This document shows positions 1-6,136 of a stretch of 9,167 nt of DNA, piece after piece (position 1 is the stretch's first letter; each line of letters begins with the position of its first letter). The stretch is from Pseudomonadota bacterium (GTDB taxonomy: Bacteria; Myxococcota_A; Polyangia; Polyangiales; Sandaracinaceae), in contig JAEZBP010000967.1 in assembly GCA_023427125.1 (NCBI GenBank), positions 1 through 9,167 of the forward strand, read 5' to 3'. The notes below the pieces were generated by a model. The model saw only the letters and a list, made by a program, of their open reading frames with translations. It was not told the origin of the DNA and did no database searches. A program made the translations under genes and the position numbers.

Positions 1-1131
1 CTCCACACGTACGGGCTCGAGGAGGAGGGCGGCGCGGCGGGGACGGGGCGCGCGCGCGGGCGGGTGGACGCGAGCGGGCGCGCCAGCGTGCGCGCGCGGG
101 CGCGAGGGCTGCGCCAGCCGGCGCTCCCCGAGAACGCGGCGGTGTGGGGGCGCTTCCGCGGCGTGGCCGATCTCGACGCGGTGGGGCCCGAGCCCTTCCG
201 CGCGCGCGTGCGGCACACCGCGCGGGTGCTCTCCACCAACCACTTCTGCTATCCGGGCTACTGGATCTGGCTCATTCCGTTGGGACGGGGGCTGACGAGC
301 GTCGGCGTCGTGATGCGGGGCGCCGACTTCTCCGACGGGCTCCGCAAGGAAGCGGGCTTCCTCGCGTTCCTGCGCTCGCATCGGGCGGTCGGCGAGCTGC
401 TCGCGCGCGCCGAGCTCGTCGACGTGATGTCGCTCGGCCAGCTCGCCTACCAGAGCCGTCGCTACTTCGACGCGCGCGAGCGCTTCGCCCTCGTCGGCGA
501 GGCGGGCGCGTTCACCGATCCGCTCTACAGCCCGGGAGGCGACTACATCGCGCTCGCCAACGACTGGGTCTCGGACTTGGTGCGGCGCGACCTGCGGGGC
601 GAGGGCTCGCTGGCCGCCCGCGCGGAGCTCTACGATCGCGTGCTCGCGCTCCGCCTGCGCTCGACGGCGCTGCTCTACGAGGGCCTCTACGGCGCGCTCG
701 GCAGCTTCGAGGTCTTCGCCCCCAAGTGGGATCTCGACCTCGCCTGCTACCTGAACCTCTGGGTCGAGCCCTACGTGCTCGATCTGCACCTCGACGATGG
801 CGCGCTGCGCCGCGAGCTCGACTTCGGCGAGGCGACGCTGGAGATCCTGCGCACGATGCGGCGCGCGATCCTCGGCGCGGAGGCGGCGCTCCGCCGCGAG
901 GGGCGCTTCTTCGCGAAGAACCTCGGTCACGCGATGCTCGACCCGGGGATCCGCTTCTCGAGGCCCGACTTCGGCACGGCCGACTCCCACCGCCGCGCGA
1001 TGGTGCGCGTGCGCGACTCGCTCCAGCTCGCGTGGGACGCTCTCGAAGAGCAGCGCGGCCGCCCGCGCTCGCCCGAGCCGATCCCCATCGCGGGCTTCGC
1101 GAGCGGCTTGCTCGATCGGGGGATGGACTGA
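1..1131 (+). CDS. Flavin-dependent halogenase-like oxidoreductase (tryptophan-halogenase type), 5' end cut by window
   Basis: Probable FAD-dependent halogenase-family enzyme; substrate unknown. The frame is open from base 1 with no stop, so the gene begins outside the window. The GTG at 64 is not the start: it encodes the Val of VDASGR, a motif that normally lies inside the FAD-binding domain of these proteins. Two halogenase signatures are visible. WIWLIP at 262-279 fits WxWxIP exactly, and FTDPLYSPG at 511-537 fits the FxxPxxSxG pattern described for flavin halogenases. The N-terminal GxGxxG dinucleotide fold and the catalytic lysine region are off the edge, so activity cannot be judged. 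The first ~20 codons are low-complexity Gly/Ala/Arg and less certain. The stop (1129-1131) shares a base with the next start (TGATG), implying an operon with the two exported proteins downstream. A non-halogenating flavin oxidoreductase of the same superfamily is the main alternative. Confidence 0.75.
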   Translation, partial: LHTYGLEEEGGAAGTGRARGRVDASGRASVRARARGLRQPALPENAAVWGRFRGVADLDAVGPEPFRARVRHTARVLSTNHFCYPGYWIWLIPLGRGLTSVGVVMRGADFSDGLRKEAGFLAFLRSHRAVGELLARAELVDVMSLGQLAYQSRRYFDARERFALVGEAGAFTDPLYSPGGDYIALANDWVSDLVRRDLRGEGSLAARAELYDRVLALRLRSTALLYEGLYGALGSFEVFAPKWDLDLACYLNLWVEPYVLDLHLDDGALRRELDFGEATLEILRTMRRAILGAEAALRREGRFFAKNLGHAMLDPGIRFSRPDFGTADSHRRAMVRVRDSLQLAWDALEEQRGRPRSPEPIPIAGFASGLLDRGMD

Positions 1132-2072
1132 TGGACCGACGGACCTTCCTCGCGCGGAGCGCCGTCGCCTCCGGCGCGATCGTGGCCGGCGTGCCCGGCT
1201 GCGGCGCGGCCATGCACCCCGCGGGCGAGGCCCGCGAGCTGATCGCGCGGCTCGAGCGCGGCCTCGGGAAGGTGCGGAGCTATCCGCGTGGCGCGATCGC
1301 GCACGAGCTCTCGGGCCACCCGCGGCCCGACGTGGCGGAGGAGGTCCTGCGGCTCGGGATCGAGGCGCTGATCATCGTCGACGTGGCGCGCTCGGCGGGC
1401 GCCGCGCTCCCGCCGGATCTCGCCGAGAAGCTCGCGCCGGAGCTGCCGGTGGTCGATCGCTACACGCACACCTACCACGCGCTCCTCGCCGGGATGCCGC
1501 AGCCGGCCCGGCGCGCGCTGACGGCGAAGGTGCGCGCGCGGCCTTCGCTCTCGACGGACGTCGCCGACTTCTTCGACGGCCACGCGCGCGAGCTCGGCGT
1601 GGCCCGAGAGAGCCGCGTGAGGCTGCGCGCGGAGGCGGCGAGCCTCGGGATCCGGCTGCGCCGCCAGTCGACCAACGCGGTGATCGACGACTGCGTGGCG
1701 AAGATCGAGCGCGTGATGGCGCACGGTGGAGCGTCGGTCGCGCGGGCCCGCGCCGCGACGACGAGCGCGATGATCGCCGCCATCTGGCAGGAGCCGGTCG
1801 CCGGGCTCGGCGGCGCCGCGCTGGCCGATCCGCTGGCGGACGAGGTGCAACGCCGAGCGGACGACGCCGAGTGGGCCCGCGTGACCGCGCCCTCGCCGCT
1901 CTGGTCTGCGGCGTGGGCGCGTCCGGGCGACGAGGAGATGCAGATCGGCGCGGCGCTGATGCCCTTCGGGCTCGTGACGTGCGGCGCGCTGCTCGTCGCG
2001 GGGCTGGTCGTGCTCATCACTGGCGTCGTGCAGAACGCCGAGTGGGATGGGAGGCCGCGTGCGGAGCGATGA
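1131..2072 (+). CDS. Tat-type putative lipoprotein with C-terminal transmembrane helix, function unknown
   Basis: 313-residue protein I do not recognise. It starts at ATG 1131, overlapping the previous stop by one base, which suggests translational coupling. The N-terminus has a twin-arginine signal (DRRTFLA at residues 2-8), a hydrophobic stretch (11-22) and a possible lipobox cysteine at Cys24 (VPGC). Proline at -2 is atypical, so lipidation is uncertain. Residues ~30-260 are mostly helical and rich in Ala, Arg and Glu, with no catalytic motif I can name. Residues ~273-300 form a strong hydrophobic segment (around FGLVTCGALLVAGLVVLITG), predicted to cross the membrane, followed by a short polar tail. 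Tat export suggests folding, and possibly cofactor loading, before translocation. An exported N-terminal signal plus a C-terminal helix would anchor both ends in the envelope. The operon position beside the halogenase-like gene hints at a shared process, but this is inference. Confidence 0.7.
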   Translation: MDRRTFLARSAVASGAIVAGVPGCGAAMHPAGEARELIARLERGLGKVRSYPRGAIAHELSGHPRPDVAEEVLRLGIEALIIVDVARSAGAALPPDLAEKLAPELPVVDRYTHTYHALLAGMPQPARRALTAKVRARPSLSTDVADFFDGHARELGVARESRVRLRAEAASLGIRLRRQSTNAVIDDCVAKIERVMAHGGASVARARAATTSAMIAAIWQEPVAGLGGAALADPLADEVQRRADDAEWARVTAPSPLWSAAWARPGDEEMQIGAALMPFGLVTCGALLVAGLVVLITGVVQNAEWDGRPRAER

Positions 2073-2880
2073 GCTCGTGGGGCTCGCGCTCGTGGCGGCG
2101 AGCTGCGTCGCGTGCGGAGGCGGCATCGAGGCGGCTCCTCGGTTCTCCGCGCCCCATCGCGTCTCGGCCTCGCCGGAGGCGGTCTGCCAGGACCTCGCGC
2201 GCGCGGCGTTCGCCAATGGCCGCGAGCTCGTCGTAAGGCAGCCGGAGCGCTTCGCGGTGCGCGCGCGGTTCGCAGACCGCTTCGGGCCGCACATGTTCGC
2301 CGTCGAGTGTCTGCCCCACGGGGTCGTCACGGTCCGGCCGTACGGGCCGCGCGTCGAGCCCTCGTCCATCGGGCGGCCGCGGACCGAGGACCTCATGCCG
2401 GTTCGGCTGCGCGAGGAGCTCGCCGGGTTCACGCAGAACGTGCGGGCGGAGCTGGCCCGGCTCGAGTCCGGCGCCGCGCCCTGGGCGCACGACCCTCCGC
2501 CGCCGTCGCGCGCGGCGCTGCCGGAGGAGGTCGCCGGCATTCACGCCGACCGGGGCATCATCGCCACCGGTGGGCTCTCGCTCGCGGCCTCGTACCTCCT
2601 CGGCTCGTTCACGACGCTCGGGCTCTCGATCGATTGCCACGGTCCGTACCGCGCCGACTGCGAGGTGGGAGTGACCACCCTCGCGTTCATCCCGCTGGCC
2701 CATTGGACGGCGGGGACGAGCAACTACAGCCCCACCGCGACCGCCGCGATCGTGACGGGGGTCGTCTTCAGCGCGCTCGAGCTCGTCTCCATCATCGTGA
2801 TGTTCGCCGGCGCGGCGCACCATCGGACGAGCCCGGGCGCCCTCAGCGTCGGGCCCGGCACGCTGAGCATCGCGTTCTGA
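2047..2880 (+). CDS. Putative membrane lipoprotein, function unknown
   Basis: 277-residue protein from the ATG at 2047, which overlaps the preceding gene by 26 bp. An in-frame GTG at 2059 preceded by GGGAGG (2049-2054) is an alternative start and would shorten the protein by four residues; the signal peptide survives either way. The N-terminus is lipoprotein-like: hydrophobic LVGLALVAASC with Cys20 (AASC) as the likeliest lipidated residue, and Cys23 also possible. Residues ~40-165 are soluble, ending in a proline-rich linker (149-154). Residues ~168-196, ~206-220 and ~230-257 are hydrophobic, with the last the best membrane helix. Cys198 and Cys205 bracket a polar loop and could form a disulfide if periplasmic. 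I recognise no family. Same-strand packing suggests an operon with the two upstream genes. The final codons form a hairpin, listed separately. Confidence 0.65.
   Translation: MGGRVRSDELVGLALVAASCVACGGGIEAAPRFSAPHRVSASPEAVCQDLARAAFANGRELVVRQPERFAVRARFADRFGPHMFAVECLPHGVVTVRPYGPRVEPSSIGRPRTEDLMPVRLREELAGFTQNVRAELARLESGAAPWAHDPPPPSRAALPEEVAGIHADRGIIATGGLSLAASYLLGSFTTLGLSIDCHGPYRADCEVGVTTLAFIPLAHWTAGTSNYSPTATAAIVTGVVFSALELVSIIVMFAGAAHHRTSPGALSVGPGTLSIAF
2842..2867. terminator. Hairpin at convergent gene ends, possible bidirectional terminator
   Basis: Perfect 8-bp inverted repeat CTCAGCGT (2842-2849) / ACGCTGAG (2860-2867) around a 10-nt loop that is itself nearly self-complementary (CGGGCCCGGC). 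It lies inside the last codons of the plus-strand lipoprotein gene and 18 bp past the glyA stop when read on the minus strand. Only 5 bp separate the two stop codons, so this is the best termination candidate for glyA and perhaps for the left operon. Neither side has a convincing T run, so intrinsic termination is not assured. The dyad may also simply reflect the LS...LS codon pattern. Confidence 0.35.
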
Positions 2881-2885
2881 GCGGC

Positions 2886-4142
2886 CTACTCGAGCGTGAT
2901 GCCCGGGGCGGGGAAGCGATCGCAGAGCTCCTTCACGGCGCCCTTGACCCGCGCGAGCACCTTCTCGTCCTCGACGTTCTCGATCACGTCGGCGATCCAC
3001 GTCGCGATCTGCTTGGACTCGGCGACGCCCATGCCGCGGCTCGTGATCGCCGGCGTGCCGATCCGGATCCCGCTCGGGTCGAAGGGCTTGCGCTTGTCGA
3101 AGGGGACCGAGTTGTAGTTGCAGACGATGCCCGCGTGCTCGAGCGCGACCGCGGCCGGCTTGCCGGGGACGCCCTTGGGCGTGAGGTCCGCGAGGATCAG
3201 GTGGGTGTCAGTCCCGCCCGTCACCAGATCGATGCCGCGCGAGAGGAGGCCCTCCGCCATGGCGCGCGCGTTCTCGACCACCGCGTGCGCGTAGGTCTTG
3301 AACTCGGGCGTGCTCGCCTCCTTCGCGGCCACCGCGAGCGCCGCGATCGCGCTGTTGTGCGGGCCGCCCTGGAGGCCGGGGAAGACCGCGCGATCGATCG
3401 CCTTCGCGTGCTTCTCGTCGCAGAGGATCATCCCGCCGCGCGGGCCGCGCAGGGTCTTGTGCGTCGTCGACGTCACGATCTCCGCCTTGCCGACCGGGCT
3501 CGGGTGCGCGCCGGCGGCGACGAGGCCGCTGATGTGCGCGATGTCGGCGACGAGGATCGCGCCGACCTCGCGGGCGATCTCGGCGAAGCGATCGAAGTCG
3601 AGGACGCGCGGGTACGCGGTCGTGCCGCACCAGAGCAGCTTCGGCTTGTGCTCGCGCGCGAGCGCGGCGACCTGATCGAAGTCGATGAGGTGATCGCTCT
3701 GGCGCACGCCGTACTGGATGGCGTTGAAGTACTTGCCCGTGATCGAGACGTTCCACCCGTGCGTCAGGTGGCCGCCGGCCGGGAGCGCGAGGCCCATGGT
3801 GGCCTCCCCCGGCTTCAAGAATGCGAAGTAGACGGCGAGGTTCGCGGGCGAGCCGGAGTAGGGCTGCACGTTCACGTGCTCGGCGCCGAAGAGGCGCTTG
3901 AGCCGCGTCGCGGCCATGGCCTCGACCGCGTCGATGTTGTGCTGGCCCTGGTAGTAGCGCTTGCCGGGGTAGCCCTCGGAGTACTTGTTGTTGAGCACCG
4001 AGCCGCCGGCCTCGAGCACCGCGCGCGACGCGTAGTTCTCGCTCGGGATGAGCCGGATCACGTCGTGCTGCCGGCGCGCCTCCTTCTCGATGAGGGCGTG
4101 GATCTCGGGATCGGACTCGGCGAGGGAGGGCTCTCGGTGCAT
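2886..4142 (-). CDS. glyA: Serine hydroxymethyltransferase
   Basis: Cytosolic PLP enzyme interconverting L-serine + tetrahydrofolate and glycine + 5,10-methylene-tetrahydrofolate, the main source of one-carbon units. The 418-residue length fits bacterial GlyA (E. coli 417). Recognisable blocks, by residue: LIPSENYAS (31-39), NKYSEGYPGKRYYQG (52-66), HLTHGW (125-130), the PLP-lysine segment TSTTHKTLRGPRGG with Lys229 (224-237, same number as in E. coli), and near the C-terminus GGTDTHL and SGIRIGTPA. All expected catalytic blocks are present, so the enzyme should be active. The start ATG (4140-4142) has only a weak purine stretch upstream (AGAAG, 6 nt spacing). The gene is divergent from trpE across 190 bp and convergent with the plus-strand membrane lipoprotein gene. 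Confidence 0.98.
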   Translation of the reverse strand: MHREPSLAESDPEIHALIEKEARRQHDVIRLIPSENYASRAVLEAGGSVLNNKYSEGYPGKRYYQGQHNIDAVEAMAATRLKRLFGAEHVNVQPYSGSPANLAVYFAFLKPGEATMGLALPAGGHLTHGWNVSITGKYFNAIQYGVRQSDHLIDFDQVAALAREHKPKLLWCGTTAYPRVLDFDRFAEIAREVGAILVADIAHISGLVAAGAHPSPVGKAEIVTSTTHKTLRGPRGGMILCDEKHAKAIDRAVFPGLQGGPHNSAIAALAVAAKEASTPEFKTYAHAVVENARAMAEGLLSRGIDLVTGGTDTHLILADLTPKGVPGKPAAVALEHAGIVCNYNSVPFDKRKPFDPSGIRIGTPAITSRGMGVAESKQIATWIADVIENVEDEKVLARVKGAVKELCDRFPAPGITLE

Positions 4143-4332
4143 GGCCGGCTTCTAGCACTGTGTTGGCTTCTGCGCGCGCCTTCGCGCACGCGAGGCCGAG
4201 CTTCGCGGATTTTCCTCGGGAGTGAGGTGGACCCTCGCCCGCTCGCTCGAGGGCAGTGCGCCGGGGAGTGTCGGCCTGCTTTGCCGGAACGTCGGGTGTT
4301 GCATGCCGTGGCGCCTCTGATACGCCGCTTGC
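4143..4332. promoter_or_regulatory. Divergent intergenic region between glyA and trpE
   Basis: This 190-bp region must hold both the glyA and trpE promoters, but neither is convincing by eye. Visible elements are two direct copies of GGCTTCT (4147-4153 and 4165-4171, 18 bp apart; AGAAGCC in the glyA direction) and an inverted repeat CCCTCG (4232-4237) / CGAGGG (4248-4253) with a 10-nt loop. I see no trp-type leader peptide with tandem Trp codons, no attenuator with a T run, and no riboswitch I can recognise. Confidence 0.4.
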
Positions 4333-5844
4333 GTGCGTGACGTTCGCCCCACCTTCGACGAGCTCGTGGACCTGGCGCAGGGCGCCACGGTGGTACCGGT
4401 GGCGCGCGAGCTGCTCGCGGACGCGCTGACGCCGGTGCTCGCCTGGTCGACGATCGGCGGCGAGCCGGGGAGCTTCCTCCTCGAGAGCGTCGAGCACGGC
4501 GAGAAGTGGGGCCGCTTCAGCTTCGTCGGGTGCAAGCCGGCGATGATCGTGCGAGGGCGGCGCGGCGCGGTCGAGATCACGCAGGGCGGCGCAGTCGTGC
4601 GCCGCGAGGTGGAGGACCCGTGGGCCGAGCTCCGCGCGATCTTGGCCGAGTGGCGCCCTCCCGCCGCGCGCCTCGACTGGCTGCCGCGCTTCTGGGGCGG
4701 CGCGGTGGGTTATGTGAGCTACGACGCGGTGCGCACGTTCGAGCCGTCGATCGGAGCGACCCATGTCGCCGGCGGGCGGCACGACGATCCCGAGGCGTGG
4801 GACTTCGCGTTCGCGATCGGCGGGACGCTCCTCGTCTTCGACGACCTCAAGCAGCGCGTCCTCGCCGTCAGCCTGACCCGCGTCGACGGCGGCGCCGATC
4901 TGCGCGCGGCCTACGACGCGGCGTGCGCGGAGCTCGACGTGCTCGCGGACGAGCTGAGCCGGCCGCGGATCCCGCGCCTGCTCGCGCCGCCGAGCGCGCG
5001 TCACGAAGGACCGCTGCCGCGCTCGAGCTACGCGTCGTCGCGCGAGCTCTGCGACGCGGTCGAGCGCTGCAAAGAGCACATCCGCGCAGGCGACATCTTC
5101 CAGCTCGTCTTGAGCCAGCGCTTCACGATCCCGGCGCGGGGCGTCGACCTCTTCGACGTCTACCGCATGCTGCGCGCGATCAATCCGTCGCCGTACATGT
5201 ACTTCCTGCGGATGCCGGGCGTCGGCATCGCGGGGGCGAGCCCCGAGACGCTCGTGCGCGTCGAGGACGGCCGCGCCGAGGTGCGCCCGATCGCCGGCAC
5301 CCGCCCGCGCGGCGCGAGCGCGGAGGACGACGCGCGGATCGCGGAGGAGCTCCTCGCCGATCCCAAGGAGCTGGCCGAGCACGTCATGCTCGTCGATCTG
5401 GGCCGCAACGATCTCGGGCGCGTGTGCAGGCCGGGCAGCGTGGAGATCACCGAGCGGATGGGCATCGAGCGCTACAGCCACGTCATGCACGTGGTGAGCA
5501 ACGTGGCCGGCGAGCTCGACGAGGGCCGCGACGCGCTCGACGTGCTGCGGGCGACGTTCCCCGCCGGGACGCTCAGCGGCGCCCCGAAGGTGCGGGCGAT
5601 GCAGATCATCGAGGCGCTCGAGCCGGTGCGCCGCGGGGTCTACGGCGGCGCGATCGGGTACGTCAGCTTCGACGGCAACCTCGACGTCGCGATCGCGATC
5701 CGCACGGTGGTCGAGACGGGCGGCGAGCTGCGCGTGCAGGCCGGTGCCGGCATCGTCGAGGCGAGCGATCCGCAGGCCGAGTACGAGGAGACGGTCAACA
5801 AGGCCCGGGCGGCCCTCGCCGCGATCGAGGCCGCGCGCCGCTGA
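4333..5844 (+). CDS. trpE: Anthranilate synthase component I
   Basis: Cytosolic chorismate-utilising subunit that makes anthranilate in the first committed step of tryptophan synthesis, using ammonia delivered by a TrpG amidotransferase. It has 503 residues. The N-terminal domain carries LLES (49-52), the motif of the tryptophan feedback site. The C-terminal chorismate-binding domain has QLVLSQRF (257-264), PIAGTRPRG (319-327), AEHVMLVDLGRNDLGRV (348-364), SGAPKVRAM (415-423) and GAGIV (471-475). Ala321 in PIAGTR distinguishes TrpE from PabB, which has Lys there. An in-frame stop at 4318-4320 makes GTG 4333 the first usable start; no clear Shine-Dalgarno precedes it, so the message may be leaderless or weakly initiated. 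No glutamine amidotransferase domain is fused and no trpG lies in the window. The next plus-strand feature is the tRNA with its own promoter, so trpE looks monocistronic here. Confidence 0.96.
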   Translation: MRDVRPTFDELVDLAQGATVVPVARELLADALTPVLAWSTIGGEPGSFLLESVEHGEKWGRFSFVGCKPAMIVRGRRGAVEITQGGAVVRREVEDPWAELRAILAEWRPPAARLDWLPRFWGGAVGYVSYDAVRTFEPSIGATHVAGGRHDDPEAWDFAFAIGGTLLVFDDLKQRVLAVSLTRVDGGADLRAAYDAACAELDVLADELSRPRIPRLLAPPSARHEGPLPRSSYASSRELCDAVERCKEHIRAGDIFQLVLSQRFTIPARGVDLFDVYRMLRAINPSPYMYFLRMPGVGIAGASPETLVRVEDGRAEVRPIAGTRPRGASAEDDARIAEELLADPKELAEHVMLVDLGRNDLGRVCRPGSVEITERMGIERYSHVMHVVSNVAGELDEGRDALDVLRATFPAGTLSGAPKVRAMQIIEALEPVRRGVYGGAIGYVSFDGNLDVAIAIRTVVETGGELRVQAGAGIVEASDPQAEYEETVNKARAALAAIEAARR

Positions 5845-5865
5845 GCTGCTGGCGCGCGGAATGTT

Positions 5866-5894
5866 TTGACAGCCCCGGGGGCGCGCGCTAGACA
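5866..5894 (+). promoter_or_regulatory. Sigma70-type promoter for tRNA-Asp
   Basis: A perfect -35 TTGACA (5866-5871), a 17-bp spacer and TAGACA (5889-5894) as a -10 element (T, A and A match at positions 1, 2 and 4). Initiation is expected near 5901, leaving a leader of about 35 nt before the tRNA. It begins 21 bp after the trpE stop codon. The near-consensus -35 and exact spacing fit strong constitutive tRNA transcription. Confidence 0.75.
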
Positions 5895-5905
5895 TCGCAT
5901 CCCTT

Positions 5906-5919
5906 TGGCCGCGAGGCCA
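5906..5919 (+). other. GNRA-capped leader hairpin in pre-tRNA-Asp
   Basis: TGGCC-GCGA-GGCCA forms a 5-bp perfect stem closed by a GCGA tetraloop (GNRA class). It sits between the inferred transcription start (~5901) and the first tRNA base (5936). It would be removed with the 5' leader by RNase P. A role in leader stability or processing is inference only. Confidence 0.4.
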
Positions 5920-5935
5920 TCGGGGCTGAGAATCT

Positions 5936-6009
<74 letters not shown>

Positions 6010-6042
6010 CTCTTAGAACGCAACGATTAGACCGCAACGATC

Positions 6043-6080
6043 ACGGCCGGTCGAGGCTCACGCCTCGCCGGCCGTCGTCG
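6043..6080 (+). terminator. Long hairpin terminator downstream of tRNA-Asp
   Basis: ACGGCCGG-(T)-CGAGGC pairs with GCCTCGCCGGCCGT: 14 bp with a single bulged T6051 and a 4-nt loop TCAC (6058-6061). The stem spans 6043-6075 and is followed by CGTCG and a short T run (6081-6083), weak for an intrinsic terminator but supported by a very stable stem. It lies 34 nt past the tRNA. Read on the minus strand it lies about 60 bp after the stop of the diheme cytochrome gene, so it could insulate both converging transcription units. Confidence 0.6.
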
Positions 6081-6085
6081 TTTGT

Positions 6086-6128
6086 GCCGGCCGCGTCCCC
6101 TGCGCCGGCCGCGTCCCCTGCGCCGGCC
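6086..6128. repeat. 18-bp tandem repeat, 2.4 copies
   Basis: GCCGGCCGCGTCCCCTGC occurs at 6086-6103 and 6104-6121 without mismatch, followed by a partial copy GCCGGCC at 6122-6128. The array starts 8 bp past the stop codon of the minus-strand cytochrome gene. The unit is a multiple of three and stays in the cytochrome frame. If the TAA at 6137-6139 were read through, the frame would stay open for 31 codons, giving a repeated AGAGDA peptide before the next stop (6041-6043). Confidence 0.9.
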
Positions 6129-6136
6129 AGCTCCAG

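Noticed and set aside
144..2072. Long plus-strand open frame covering most of the halogenase-like gene before the Tat protein
   Set aside because: Only the part from 1131 has protein-like composition. The upstream portion is Arg/Ala/Pro/Gly-rich out-of-frame sequence typical of GC-rich DNA and overlaps the halogenase motifs in another frame.
4299..4323. TTGCAT ... TGATAC as the trpE promoter
   Set aside because: The spacing is only 13 bp and the -10 match is poor.
2112..4340. 742-codon open frame opposite glyA
   Set aside because: It is antisense to a clearly conserved glyA and has arginine/alanine/valine-rich low-complexity content with no recognisable motif.
1..5844. Metabolic link between the tryptophan-halogenase-like gene and trpE (a tryptophan-derived product cluster)
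   Set aside because: The genes are about 3 kb apart, separated by convergent glyA, and no other biosynthetic genes are present. The halogenase substrate is unknown.
6010..6042. Direct repeat CGCAACGAT (6019-6027 and 6033-6041) just after the tRNA, as an integration attachment site
   Set aside because: Neither copy duplicates the tRNA 3' end, and no integrase or mobile gene is visible. It is more likely a small local duplication.
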